A DNA stretch of 64,000 nucleotides, from assembly GCF_947495825.1 (NCBI RefSeq), contig NZ_CANMAH010000001.1:434001-498000 (forward strand), in the 5' to 3' direction. The notes under the pieces were generated by a model. That model made no database searches. It worked only from the letters and a program-made list of their open reading frames with translations, and had not been told where the DNA came from. Positions 17,400-25,878 of the stretch are shown piece by piece. The position numbers were made by a program, and so were the translations under genes. This DNA comes from an uncultured Psychrobacter sp. GTDB taxonomy: Bacteria > Pseudomonadota > Gammaproteobacteria > Pseudomonadales > Moraxellaceae. Numbering within the stretch: the first letter of the stretch is position 1; each line of letters starts with the position of its first letter.

Positions 17400-18099
17400 G
17401 GGAGTTTAGTCCTTGATCAATTAAAGATTGGGTATCAACTATAGGTGCTGGTTGCTGAGAGTGTGAACCCCAAGCTTTTTTAGGATAGTAATAAATATAC
17501 GTACTACTTTTTCTACTATCGAATGCTATCATTTGATCTTGGTTACCTCCCAACCTGTAGAATCTATCCTTATTTTTTCTACCTATTACAAAACATACAT
17601 GACTAACTTCTTTGCTTACTGCAATTGCACCATACACTGGATTCTCAATTCTTACGAAGTTAACAGTATCTTTCTTAAAGGCTTTAGCTCTTACTTTATC
17701 ATAAGGATCATTAGTGGTGACCATTGGATAACCAGAATCTTTTAAGCAGTAGTTCACAAAAGATGCACACCAAGCTTGAGCAGTACCTACAAGTGATTTA
17801 TAGCTACTGATACCTACTAAATTATGATAATTGTCTTTTATATTTTTCTCATGAGTACCTTTCCACTGTTTACCTTCACGAATAGCTATTCTCATCCATG
17901 GTGCAATATCAATTAAGCTATTATTTGTGGGGATTTGAACAACTTGTGAACAGGTGATTTTAAAATCCTTATGCTTTAGGCCATCTGTCAAATAATGATT
18001 GACTGCTTCTGCTATTTCAGACTTCATGACCTTACCGTCATTGTTAGGATCAATTTTATTTTGAGGGTAAGCTTTTACTCTTAATTCTTTTAACTTCAA
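17377..18099 (-). CDS. CHAP/TIGR02594-type peptidoglycan amidase, predicted T6SS effector with an EF-hand-like loop
   Basis: A 240-residue protein. Residues about 65-200 match the TIGR02594/CHAP cysteine amidase pattern: PWMRIAIREG, the catalytic cysteine in AWCASFVNYCL (C111), the histidine in EVSHVCFVIG (H167), and YRLGGNQ. Residues 17-28 (DPNNDGKVMKSE) fit the 12-residue EF-hand calcium loop with acidic or Asn residues at positions 1, 3, 5 and Glu at 12. The start is uncertain: 18099 is TTG without a clear ribosome site, and the frame is open upstream to a stop near 18150, so the 5' end may be truncated. There is no signal peptide, as expected for a T6SS cargo. It lies in the vgrG island and overlaps an exported partner gene. 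Confidence 0.75.
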   Translation of the reverse strand: MKLKELRVKAYPQNKIDPNNDGKVMKSEIAEAVNHYLTDGLKHKDFKITCSQVVQIPTNNSLIDIAPWMRIAIREGKQWKGTHEKNIKDNYHNLVGISSYKSLVGTAQAWCASFVNYCLKDSGYPMVTTNDPYDKVRAKAFKKDTVNFVRIENPVYGAIAVSKEVSHVCFVIGRKNKDRFYRLGGNQDQMIAFDSRKSSTYIYYYPKKAWGSHSQQPAPIVDTQSLIDQGLNSHDSTSTR

Positions 18100-18243
18100 A
18101 ATAATATTATATAAATTGAAGGTTGATTGAGCAAGGCTATTAACATTTTAATATAAAATTATTTTTTTGATTTCTTGAGTAAAATTTTTTTCAAGTTTGG
18201 GAGTGTAATACTTTTAAATATGATTCAATATATTGAAAGAAAA

Positions 18244-18654
18244 CTATTCTATCTTTTCAATATAGTAAGAATAGTTATCACCTTCTAAATAATAACTCAT
18301 ATCTATGAAAAATTTATTTTCATCAGTTTTTCGAATTGTACCAAATTTTTTATCTTTTTCTATGTCATAAATCTCAATACTATTGTTATCAACCGGTTTT
18401 ATATAGCATCTTAATTGTTTATCTGTTTGATATCCCTCCATACTAATTTGACAAATTTCTTTAGATATTTCTAAATTATAAAAAACACCAACGCCAGTTC
18501 CAAGTTCCTCATCAGTTTGATAGTCATCGTACTCATACATACCATAAAATTGTGAAGCATAATTTTTTGGAGTATTTGAAATACTATCAATCATTGATGG
18601 ATTAGAACAAGAAATTATTCCAATCATAAATGTAAGCAGTATAATTATTTTCAT
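18244..18654 (-). CDS. Hypothetical lipoprotein
   Basis: The ATG at 18654 gives a 136-residue lipoprotein with lipobox IISC and a well-placed AAGGA ribosome site. A start 11 codons further upstream (18687) is open but would overlap the previous gene and has no ribosome site. The mature protein is acidic, rich in tyrosine, and has no domain I recognise. It is separated by about 145 bp from the amidase effector downstream. It may be an immunity protein whose effector was lost, because the gene fragment before it is cut by an insertion sequence. Confidence 0.65.
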   Translation of the reverse strand: MKIIILLTFMIGIISCSNPSMIDSISNTPKNYASQFYGMYEYDDYQTDEELGTGVGVFYNLEISKEICQISMEGYQTDKQLRCYIKPVDNNSIEIYDIEKDKKFGTIRKTDENKFFIDMSYYLEGDNYSYYIEKIE

Positions 18655-18670
18655 ATAAATCCTTATTAAC

Positions 18671-19031
18671 TTAAGCTTTAAACTCACATCTTTTTAAATT
18701 TTCACTTCTAATGTAACTTAATAACACTAAAAAAGAACTTTTATTATTTCCATCTTTCAATAAATCTGTAATAGTGCTTTTCTCTATCACTGGTTCTGAC
18801 TCAATAAAAAGTGGCTCTTTGTATTTGTTTTCAGTGATAGTAGCATTAATTAAATTTTTATTATTAAAAATATATTTGTATTCATAGCTCCCATAATCCG
18901 AATAGCTTTTCCCTTGAAGTATACATCTATCATTTTTTAATAACAAAATAAAACTTTCACCTTGTGGGAAAATTTCTGATGAGTCAAATTCAATTTCCTG
19001 AAGTCTAGTAATATTGTCATTGGAGTAGCTA
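18671..19031 (-). pseudogene. Hypothetical gene truncated at its 5' end by an IS3 insertion
   Basis: The frame ending at 18671 is open continuously up to the IS boundary at 19031, about 119 codons, and has no convincing start codon inside; the TTG at 18946 is only an apparent start. It therefore looks like the C-terminal remainder of a longer gene. The sequence (for example SYEYKYIFNNKN) is AT-rich and unrecognised. Its normal upstream part is not on the other side of the IS element, so the insertion came with a deletion. Confidence 0.6.
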
Positions 19032-19102
19032 TGTAACTATCCCCTAAAATAACACAGCTCAAACGTAGAATTTCTTATAAAATACCCATAAGGAGTTTTG
19101 AT

Positions 19103-19339
19103 ATGAGCAAACGAATGACCGAGACCCAAATAGTATCGATATTAAAAGAAGCAGACGCTGGGATACCTGCTAAAGAGCTATGCCGTAAATACGGTATTGC
19201 TAGTTCGACATTTTATAAATGGCGATCCAAGTATGGAGGCATGGAAGCGCCTGACGTCAAACGCTTAAAAGAGCTTGAAGAAGAAAACCGTAGGCTTAAA
19301 CAGATGTATGCTGATTTAAGCCTCAAAGCGCAAATGTAG
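19103..19339 (+). CDS. IS3 transposase OrfA, shortened by a premature TAG
   Basis: A 78-residue helix-turn-helix OrfA (MSKRMTETQIVSILKEA, then CRKYGIASSTFYKWRSKYGG) ending in a leucine-zipper-like segment. The frame closes with TAG at 19337. Past that stop it would read EEIIKKL and end at a second TAG at 19361-19363, over the slippery stretch A-AAA-AAG at 19351-19357. The TAG at 19337 therefore looks like a point mutation of TTG that ends OrfA before the frameshift signal. If so, the OrfAB fusion transposase cannot be made and this copy may be immobile. Confidence 0.8.
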   Translation: MSKRMTETQIVSILKEADAGIPAKELCRKYGIASSTFYKWRSKYGGMEAPDVKRLKELEEENRRLKQMYADLSLKAQM

Positions 19340-19383
19340 GAAGAGATCATAAAAAAGCTATAGCGCCTGCTTGCGAGCGCAAA

Positions 19384-20178
19384 GTGTGGGCGCAAGAATT
19401 GCAGGCGCAGTATGGTGTTAGTATTGCATTGAGCTGTCAGGTGGTCTGTATGAGTCGAACTGCTTACTACTATATGCCTAAACTATCTGATGATAGTGAG
19501 ATTATTGATGTCTTAAATGAGCTAACAGATAAGCACAATCGTTGGGGTTTCCCAAAGTGTTTTAAGCGTATACGCAAGCTTGGCTATTCATGGAATCATA
19601 AGCGCGTACATCGTGTTTATACAGCGTTAAACTTAAACCTACGCCGTAAGTCTAAAAGACGGCTACCAACACGTAACCCTCAGCCGCTAAGTGTACCAAA
19701 TACATTAGGTCATACTTGGTCTATGGATTTCATGAGCGACAGACTACACAACAATATTCGCTTTCGAACCTTTAATGTGATTGATGATTATAACCGCGAA
19801 GTACTCGGCATTGATATTGGTACCAGCATTCCCTCACTCCGAGTGATTCGCTACCTTGACCAGCTAGCCGAGTGGCATGGCTATCCTAAGCAAATTCGTG
19901 TGGATAACGGCAGTGAGTTTACATCCAGCATATTTACTGATTGGGCATCAGCTCACAGTATCTATATTGACTATATCGAGCCTGGATGTCCTTATCAGAA
20001 TGCTTATATTGAACGGTTTAATCGTAGTTATCGCAATGAGGTTTTGGATTGTTATTTATTCAATGATTTAAATGAAGTCGGTCAACTGACTGAGGAATGG
20101 ATCAAGGTTTATAACACCGAAAGACCCCATGATTCACTTAATGATATGACACCTGCTGAGTACAGGCAGGTGGCTTAA
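19384..20178 (+). CDS. IS3 transposase OrfB (DDE integrase domain)
   Basis: A 264-residue DDE transposase part as counted from GTG at 19384. The frame is open further upstream to the slippery A6G site, as expected if it is normally made as a -1 frameshift fusion with OrfA. Catalytic residues are visible in SMDFMSD, RVDNGSEF and NAYIERFNR. The HTH_21-like segment NRWGFPKCFKRIRKLGYSWN precedes the catalytic core, and TERPHDSLNDMTPAEY closes it. The domain itself looks complete; function is limited by the OrfA stop described above. Confidence 0.88.
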   Translation: MWAQELQAQYGVSIALSCQVVCMSRTAYYYMPKLSDDSEIIDVLNELTDKHNRWGFPKCFKRIRKLGYSWNHKRVHRVYTALNLNLRRKSKRRLPTRNPQPLSVPNTLGHTWSMDFMSDRLHNNIRFRTFNVIDDYNREVLGIDIGTSIPSLRVIRYLDQLAEWHGYPKQIRVDNGSEFTSSIFTDWASAHSIYIDYIEPGCPYQNAYIERFNRSYRNEVLDCYLFNDLNEVGQLTEEWIKVYNTERPHDSLNDMTPAEYRQVA

Positions 20179-20219
20179 TTATTCTACGATGATGTTGTGT
20201 TAAGAATGGGGTATTTACA

Positions 20220-20686
20220 CACGCCCTATTTATATGGATGAAAGCGGCTTTGAGCAAGAAGTTATCAGAGCTTTTGGCTATACACCAGTAGGCAAACCTT
20301 GCATCGATATCTATAACTATCAAAAAACAAAAAGAACTAACGTCATCGGGGCGCTATATCGAAAAAGCTTGTTTGCCGTGGACATATTTCCCCATAACAT
20401 CAACTGGCAAGTGGTTTACGACTGGTTTAAGTATAACGTCATTCCAAAGATTGGTCGCAAATGTGTCATCGTCATGGATAATGCCAGATTTCATAAGAAC
20501 AAACGTATCAAAAAGCTATTAAACCGACATGGTCATCGCATACTCTGGCTACCGCCTTACAGCCCTGATCTAAACCCTATTGAGAAGAAGTGGGCTGAAG
20601 TAAAAACGCTCAGGCAAGGCTGGGGTGAGAATAATCTAAATCATTTATTCAGCAATGTCTGCTGTTACAACTTTAAGTTGGATTGA
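20220..20686 (+). pseudogene. IS630 family transposase, C-terminal remnant
   Basis: This frame is open directly from the IS3 right end and encodes the catalytic half of an IS630/Tc1-type transposase: YMDESGF with the first aspartate, IVMDNARFHK with the second, and PPYSPDLNPIEKKWA with the final glutamate. The C-terminus appears complete, but the N-terminal DNA-binding half is missing. The ATG at 20234 is internal to the domain, so this is a fragment, not a gene. It marks an older insertion into the island. Confidence 0.85.
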
Positions 20687-20763
20687 CTATATATTGAGTT
20701 AGATTGTTTAATTAAATGAGGACATGGACATTTCAAAAATTACTTATATGAAGTTAAATTGAA

Positions 20764-21381
20764 CTAATAAGCGTTGCAAGGACTATGGTCATCAATATAG
20801 TTAGTTACCGTTACTATGCTAATAGTATTAGGATCGCTATCTGAAACATGAAAAGTAAATGCATTACCTTGGTTGTCAGATTGAGTTGTATAAGACTTAG
20901 TTGTTACATAGTAACTTTCATCGCCCATATTACTTGTTGACTCATGATATTCAACCTCAGGATGAGTAAGCATAAGTTTAGATACTTTATCACCTACTTT
21001 GAAACCTTTATCAGTTTGATAATTGGAGCTAAAGAAATCGATTGAAATCAATTTATCTTTTAGACAAATCAATTGTAAATCTGAGTTGCTACCGTTTGTA
21101 TAGCATTCATCGGTAGATCGTTTTAGTTTTAGATGAGTACCTAGTTTAGATTCAATACCTTCAATAGTATCGAGTAGAGTAAAGTTTTTAGTACCACTCG
21201 CGGTAATAATTTTATCGCTGACAGTATTGGTTCTAATAGTTTTTACATCACTACTTTTCTTGAAATTACTTTGCACTTCTGTTGCTTTAAGATCACCTGA
21301 ATAATTATTGTTTATTTTTTCAGCACAAGATGCTAATAATAAGGTTAAAAAGATAGGTAACATTGATAATCTTATAAGCAT
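20764..21381 (-). CDS. Hypothetical lipoprotein, third of three in tandem after the effector
   Basis: A 205-residue predicted lipoprotein with lipobox LASC near residue 18. The part from about residue 65 onward shares a layout with the C-terminal half of the lipoprotein encoded just upstream: an initial GIE..LG element, a cysteine segment, and GFKVGDKVSKLMLTHPEVE matching GVKIGDSIETVLKLHDKQ in the neighbour. This suggests a duplicated domain. A periplasmic protective (immunity) role behind the peptidoglycan-hydrolase effector is inferred from position. It lies 40 bp after the previous lipoprotein gene, so the three are probably one operon. Confidence 0.68.
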   Translation of the reverse strand: MLIRLSMLPIFLTLLLASCAEKINNNYSGDLKATEVQSNFKKSSDVKTIRTNTVSDKIITASGTKNFTLLDTIEGIESKLGTHLKLKRSTDECYTNGSNSDLQLICLKDKLISIDFFSSNYQTDKGFKVGDKVSKLMLTHPEVEYHESTSNMGDESYYVTTKSYTTQSDNQGNAFTFHVSDSDPNTISIVTVTNYIDDHSPCNAY

Positions 21382-21421
21382 ATATACACTTTTAACTTTC
21401 TAACAATTAAAAAATTACCCA

Positions 21422-22621
21422 TTAACCACAACCTTCAAAATAACGAATATGTGGCTCAAAATTAAGACTCATGCTTAAAACTTTCCCAGTAGACATATCA
21501 TAACGTATACCCGTTTTTTTAGAGTTATCGGTCCAATAGATAAATATAGGGTCGTCAGTATGCGGACTATCCAATATTTCATCAGGTTGCTTGTCATGTA
21601 ACTTCAACACCGTTTCAATACTATCTCCAATTTTGACACCTGTATAAGACTTAAATATATTACCGTTTGATATATCATTACCACCAATATTAATACCAGT
21701 AATAAAATCATTAACAACTTGGAATGATAATGTATGTTTATAATCATTATATTGTTTTGATGTAGTAAAGAAACAGTTATCAACGCCTTCTAAATAACTT
21801 AGCTCATCATCAAATGCATTCGGTTCGAATTTTTGTCCTAGAGAAATATTACTAATACCATCTTTATTTAAAACATATTTTTTTTGATCAAATTCAACCA
21901 ACTGAATACCTTCTGATGTATCCTCCATTTTACTACTAATCAATTCTTTGGTCAGTGAGCTGGAATAACTGTCTTCTTCAAGATCTTTAAGACGTAACCA
22001 ACCTGTTTTTGAACCCTTTATATAAGAGGTCTCTACCCAATTATCCTTAATAGATAGCCCCTCAATCTCATCACCTGCTATAAAATATGATGAAGTCTTA
22101 GAATTAATATTAGGTCTCTTATGTATAAAAGCTTTATCTACACTAACTATATGAGTTGAATATTCATCACTCAGCAAAGTATTACACTTTAGTCCAGAAT
22201 TGAATGCATATGATGTAGTTTGACCTTCTGCGTCTGTTAATTCTAAATTTCTAATGAAATTTTGAGACATTAAAGTTGCTGTGTACCCTTGATCGTTCTT
22301 GTATATACGAGTGAATTCAAGTAGGCGACTCTCATCTGTTTGTATATCATTGATACTTGTCAGTGTGAAAATACTATAGCTATTTATTCTTAATTCTTCA
22401 AAATTGTCATTATAGTAGATATTTATTGATTCGCTATTATCTAATAAGCATTCTAGTGTCTTCGTATCTGAAACTTGAGAATAGTTAGATGGTTTTTTGC
22501 TTTGAGCGTTAGTTGAAAATGATGCAACTTCCTCATTTGAAGTATTAACAGATTTCTCACAACCTAAGCTTAGGAATAATGTGGAAGTAATTATCAATAT
22601 ATGTTTAACTTTTTTCTTCAT
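21422..22621 (-). CDS. Lipoprotein with bacterial SH3 domain, candidate immunity protein
   Basis: A 399-residue predicted lipoprotein (signal peptide IITSTLFLSLGC). Residues about 165-220 resemble a bacterial SH3 domain: AFIHKRPNINSKTSSYFIAGD, then WVETSYIKGSKTGWLRL (here in two parts). The C-terminal 150 residues carry a domain shared with the next lipoprotein (GISNISLGQ, GVKIGDSIETVLKLHD). SH3 domains of this kind often bind cell wall, which would suit a protein protecting peptidoglycan from the adjacent muramidase/peptidase effector. CTAGGACAAGTAATT gives the ribosome site. There is a gap of about 200 bp to the first lipoprotein gene, so a separate promoter is possible. Confidence 0.68.
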   Translation of the reverse strand: MKKKVKHILIITSTLFLSLGCEKSVNTSNEEVASFSTNAQSKKPSNYSQVSDTKTLECLLDNSESINIYYNDNFEELRINSYSIFTLTSINDIQTDESRLLEFTRIYKNDQGYTATLMSQNFIRNLELTDAEGQTTSYAFNSGLKCNTLLSDEYSTHIVSVDKAFIHKRPNINSKTSSYFIAGDEIEGLSIKDNWVETSYIKGSKTGWLRLKDLEEDSYSSSLTKELISSKMEDTSEGIQLVEFDQKKYVLNKDGISNISLGQKFEPNAFDDELSYLEGVDNCFFTTSKQYNDYKHTLSFQVVNDFITGINIGGNDISNGNIFKSYTGVKIGDSIETVLKLHDKQPDEILDSPHTDDPIFIYWTDNSKKTGIRYDMSTGKVLSMSLNFEPHIRYFEGCG

Positions 22622-22819
22622 AATTACTTGTCCTAGGGTTAGTATAGCTTGCGGCTTTATTAAGTGAACACCTACAAAGCTTTGCGAATATTTTAATACC
22701 TACTTAAAAAACATCAGAGTGCTTTTCACTGATCATGTTTCTAAAATTCAAACGAAACAGTTATAGTAAGACTACAAGTCAAAAAATATACGGATAAATA
22801 GTTTATGTATTATATTAGC

Positions 22820-23536
22820 TCAACAAAAATTTATACTTTTACAACTTAACCATAAATTTTCTTTTGACTCGTTATCTACTTTATACCATGTTTCTCCTTG
22901 AACTCTTTTATTTTCAATAATATAAAAAATTTCACTTGCTGATAGATATTTATCGGTTTTTTTCATTTCATCATCAAATAAAGATATGGTTTTATTAGTT
23001 TTCAAGCGTTGAGTATTACTATTGCATTGATTTTCTAATTCTGTAATATTGAGCATTAACTCCTTAATTGAATCAATATCTCTAACTGGGTTTTCTACGA
23101 AACATCCATTTATTAAATTAGAAGCCTTAATATTGTCAATAAGTTTGTTATTTTTTAACTCTATAATCCTAGTTATTGTAAAATAACGATTATCTGGTGT
23201 AACTTGCTCTAGTGAGAAAACATAAAAAGTTGCAGTTGGCGTTGTTATTATCTTTGTGTAATTTTTTTTAACACAAGGAAGAAAGTATTCTTCTTGCTTA
23301 CTACCAGCTAAATATATTTCAGATACAATATTACCTTTAACATTCAATATGGCTATACAATTATTGTTAATTTTCTCTAATTGTATATTGTTATCAATTG
23401 ATTCTTTAGGAGTCTTTTCTACTTTTCTCTCAGAGATAGTGTTTATCTGACTTACCTCTTCTGAGTAGGAGTTACAAGCTACTAGATTGATGACTAATAA
23501 GCTAATTACGGTTATAAATTTCATTGTAGCTCTCAT
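22820..23536 (-). CDS. Lipoprotein with C-terminal SH3-like domain, candidate immunity to the muramidase effector
   Basis: A predicted lipoprotein of 238 residues, or 234 if started at the second ATG four codons later, which places the signal peptide MKFITVISLLVINLVAC normally (lipobox LVAC). The first ATG overlaps the stop of the effector gene as TAATG, so the two are translationally coupled. The last 60 residues (TISLFDDEMKKTDKYLSASE, then TWYKVDNES) resemble a bacterial SH3 domain. Being first behind the effector, this is the best immunity candidate. The family of the middle part is not recognised. Confidence 0.7.
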   Translation of the reverse strand: MRATMKFITVISLLVINLVACNSYSEEVSQINTISERKVEKTPKESIDNNIQLEKINNNCIAILNVKGNIVSEIYLAGSKQEEYFLPCVKKNYTKIITTPTATFYVFSLEQVTPDNRYFTITRIIELKNNKLIDNIKASNLINGCFVENPVRDIDSIKELMLNITELENQCNSNTQRLKTNKTISLFDDEMKKTDKYLSASEIFYIIENKRVQGETWYKVDNESKENLWLSCKSINFC

Positions 23537-25878
23537 TAAGGTAACTTAGATGGGGTGTTCTTGAACTCAGTATAGTAAGTAGACATTTTTTTATCGTACT
23601 CATTTTTTTTATAATCAGGACCATTGTAGTTACTAGCAAACGTCTTCCAATGTTTATTCTGTAATGCTGTTTTCATTGTTGGATGTGCACTAACGAAGTT
23701 CACAAAGGCTTCTAGATGCTCCTTCTCACTTTTAAACATTTCCTTAACCATCGATTGTACATCAGAGAAACCAGAAGCTTCAAAATTTGAACCAAGAATT
23801 TGAAATTTACCCCAAGAACATGCCTTTAAGGCAGCTGATAGGTTAAGGTCTATTGCTTCTTCAAGTTTTTCGTACTGAGCTGAGTATAAACCGTACTTAA
23901 ATTCTCCATATTTAGCTGAAAGACGAGGATGTGAACTATCGAATTTTGAATTAGTATGTGATCTGAACTTATGTGCTTCAAAAAGTATACTTGGGAACGT
24001 ATTACCCTTGTGTTGTCTAAAAGCGTCTGCTTTAGTTTCTGCCTTTGCTACAGCCTTAATTGCTGCTACTTCACATCCTAAAGTTTTAGCTGCACTTTGA
24101 TAATCTGATGCATTAAGGTTTTCACCGCTGTAGAGAGGAATGCACTTTGCAAGAAAAGAGTTCTTTTCGTTATTTTCAGGAACTCTAGATACAACATCAA
24201 TATCTTTAATGTTCGGCACTAGCCCCTGAAGATGAAGATGGTTATCATGTCCAGCATGATCTTTGCAATGTTCAAAAAGATAATTCTTCAAGCCAGCTTT
24301 AGGGTTAGTAAAATATACACTAAGCATTCTTACTATAGAATCATCAGCTCTTTTTCTTTTACCCCATCCAAAATCATGAAAAGTATTAACTAATTTCACA
24401 TTTCTCTCATGATCGTATTGAGAGTCGTAATCATGATTGTTTAATATCATTTTTAGCGCTTTTTTATCTTTTCTTAAATATCTTACATCAATACATTTAC
24501 CATTAGTATGACTACTACTAGGGCCAGGACTTCCGTCAATTTTACTGGCTCCGTTAAAAGAGATATCATCATATCCTAATTTGCATAGTGCTCCTAAAAA
24601 TGTAGCCATTGCAACCCCAGATAAATAATAGCGTTGATACTCTTTAGAATTCATAAATATATTATAGCCAATTTTGCCTTTTCTATATTTTGATAGCCTT
24701 TTCTCTTTCTCTGCTGCTGATAATTCTTTGCTATTATCATTAATTTTACTACCGCCAAACTTACTACTTTCTTCGTCTCCACCAATGTTGACTAGATATA
24801 CATTATCACCACCTCCATAGCGTTTTATCTTTACATATTCCGTCTTTCCTAGGTAATGCTTACCGCCATTTTCATCATAATAAATAAATGCAGCATACCC
24901 AACAGCTTGTTTGTTAGCACGTTCTATACGTCCATCGAAATAAATATGATAAACAGTCGTATCACTGTCATAGGTAACTTGTTCGGTAGGGTTACCCTTT
25001 TGATTATTGCCAGTTTCTTTCTTCACATCTAATTTAGGTTCATCAACTTTACCCTTATTTTGGGGAGGATTGGTATTAGATGGTATAGTATCCTCCTTAT
25101 CATCAAATACTTTATCATATAGCTTCTCACTCGCATCAGAGATACTCTCTACCGCATCAATAGTCTCATCTATTATTTTTTGTTGACCTTGTTTAAGTGA
25201 TTCTTCTACTCTGTCAATCATAGCGTCTGCTTTATCAACAGTACCTTTAACACCCTCCAAAACATTATCATACCAAGGCTTATCTGAATCGCTTTTAGGG
25301 TCTACTGTAGCTGGTTTAGCTGGCTTAGTTGGTTTTGATTTAGAAGGAAATTCTTCCGTAGTTTCTTTACTCACGTCACCTATTTGAGCAGGAACCTTTA
25401 GCCAATCATCTTCATAAATTTTATGAATGCTTTGTATCTTTGGATTTAAGCGTTTCAACTGAGCTACATTAGTATTATGTTTCTTAGCAATACCTTCTAA
25501 AGTGTCACCTTTGACTACCTGATAGTCCTTACGCTTAATACTACCTGGGCTTTCACCATGTTTTTTTAGTTTTGAGTCGATTAAAATAGCGCTAACTCTT
25601 GCTCTCATTTTAAGTTTGCTTTTCTCAGTTGAAGGTAGCGATAAGCTGGCAACCCTTTGAAAGTCTTTTGTTCCTATTTTTACATACAGACATACGTTAG
25701 TATTTATTGGTTTGACAAATTCGTAAGTTTCACCTTTACTATTAGTCTTACCTTTGACTAAGTGATGCTCTTTTTCATTGGCAACTGTTGTAACCTTATA
25801 TTCAATATTTTTTAAGAGTTTGCTGTTTGCATCGAGTAATATGAATCCTGCCGTAATTTTCTTTTGACTGTTTGACAT
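23536..25878 (-). CDS. Predicted multidomain T6SS effector: LysM, M15-like peptidase and N-acetylmuramidase
   Basis: A 780-residue protein with no signal peptide, fused in expression to vgrG by a TAATG overlap. Domains in order: beta-sandwich-like N-terminal domain (about 8-95); LysM (about 118-163, YQVVKGDTLEGIAKKHNTN); charged, probably coiled-coil linker (200-265); a YHIYFDGRIE segment (about 310); an M15/VanY-like zinc peptidase region with SSSHTNGKCIDV (H457, D464) and HDNHLHLQG (H547, H549); and an N-acetylmuramidase domain (DUF3380 type, about 585-775) with catalytic Glu in AKAETKAD (E614), ILFEAHKF, SWGKFQILG and YNGPDY. It should cut both the glycan and the peptide of peptidoglycan. 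The cluster position and lack of export signal support delivery by VgrG. Confidence 0.82.
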   Translation of the reverse strand: MSNSQKKITAGFILLDANSKLLKNIEYKVTTVANEKEHHLVKGKTNSKGETYEFVKPINTNVCLYVKIGTKDFQRVASLSLPSTEKSKLKMRARVSAILIDSKLKKHGESPGSIKRKDYQVVKGDTLEGIAKKHNTNVAQLKRLNPKIQSIHKIYEDDWLKVPAQIGDVSKETTEEFPSKSKPTKPAKPATVDPKSDSDKPWYDNVLEGVKGTVDKADAMIDRVEESLKQGQQKIIDETIDAVESISDASEKLYDKVFDDKEDTIPSNTNPPQNKGKVDEPKLDVKKETGNNQKGNPTEQVTYDSDTTVYHIYFDGRIERANKQAVGYAAFIYYDENGGKHYLGKTEYVKIKRYGGGDNVYLVNIGGDEESSKFGGSKINDNSKELSAAEKEKRLSKYRKGKIGYNIFMNSKEYQRYYLSGVAMATFLGALCKLGYDDISFNGASKIDGSPGPSSSHTNGKCIDVRYLRKDKKALKMILNNHDYDSQYDHERNVKLVNTFHDFGWGKRKRADDSIVRMLSVYFTNPKAGLKNYLFEHCKDHAGHDNHLHLQGLVPNIKDIDVVSRVPENNEKNSFLAKCIPLYSGENLNASDYQSAAKTLGCEVAAIKAVAKAETKADAFRQHKGNTFPSILFEAHKFRSHTNSKFDSSHPRLSAKYGEFKYGLYSAQYEKLEEAIDLNLSAALKACSWGKFQILGSNFEASGFSDVQSMVKEMFKSEKEHLEAFVNFVSAHPTMKTALQNKHWKTFASNYNGPDYKKNEYDKKMSTYYTEFKNTPSKLP

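Larger units (their letters stand above)
19032..20219 (+). mobile_element. IS3 family (IS407-like) insertion sequence, 1188 bp
   Basis: The ends are imperfect inverted repeats: TGTAACTATCCCC at the left and, read inward from the right, TGTAAATACCCC. Both continue with TAACACA and CGTAGAAT further in. Between them lie OrfA and OrfB of an IS3-type transposase. The flanking bases do not show an obvious 3-4 bp target duplication. The left flank is a truncated gene and the right flank is a truncated IS630 gene, so the element probably took part in a deletion. Confidence 0.85.

Noticed and set aside
20218..20229. ACACGCCCTATT resembles the terminal repeat of the MITE at 2578-2751
   Set aside because: Here the bases are coding for TRPIYMDESGF in the IS630 transposase fragment and lie at the IS3 border; no inverted partner exists nearby.
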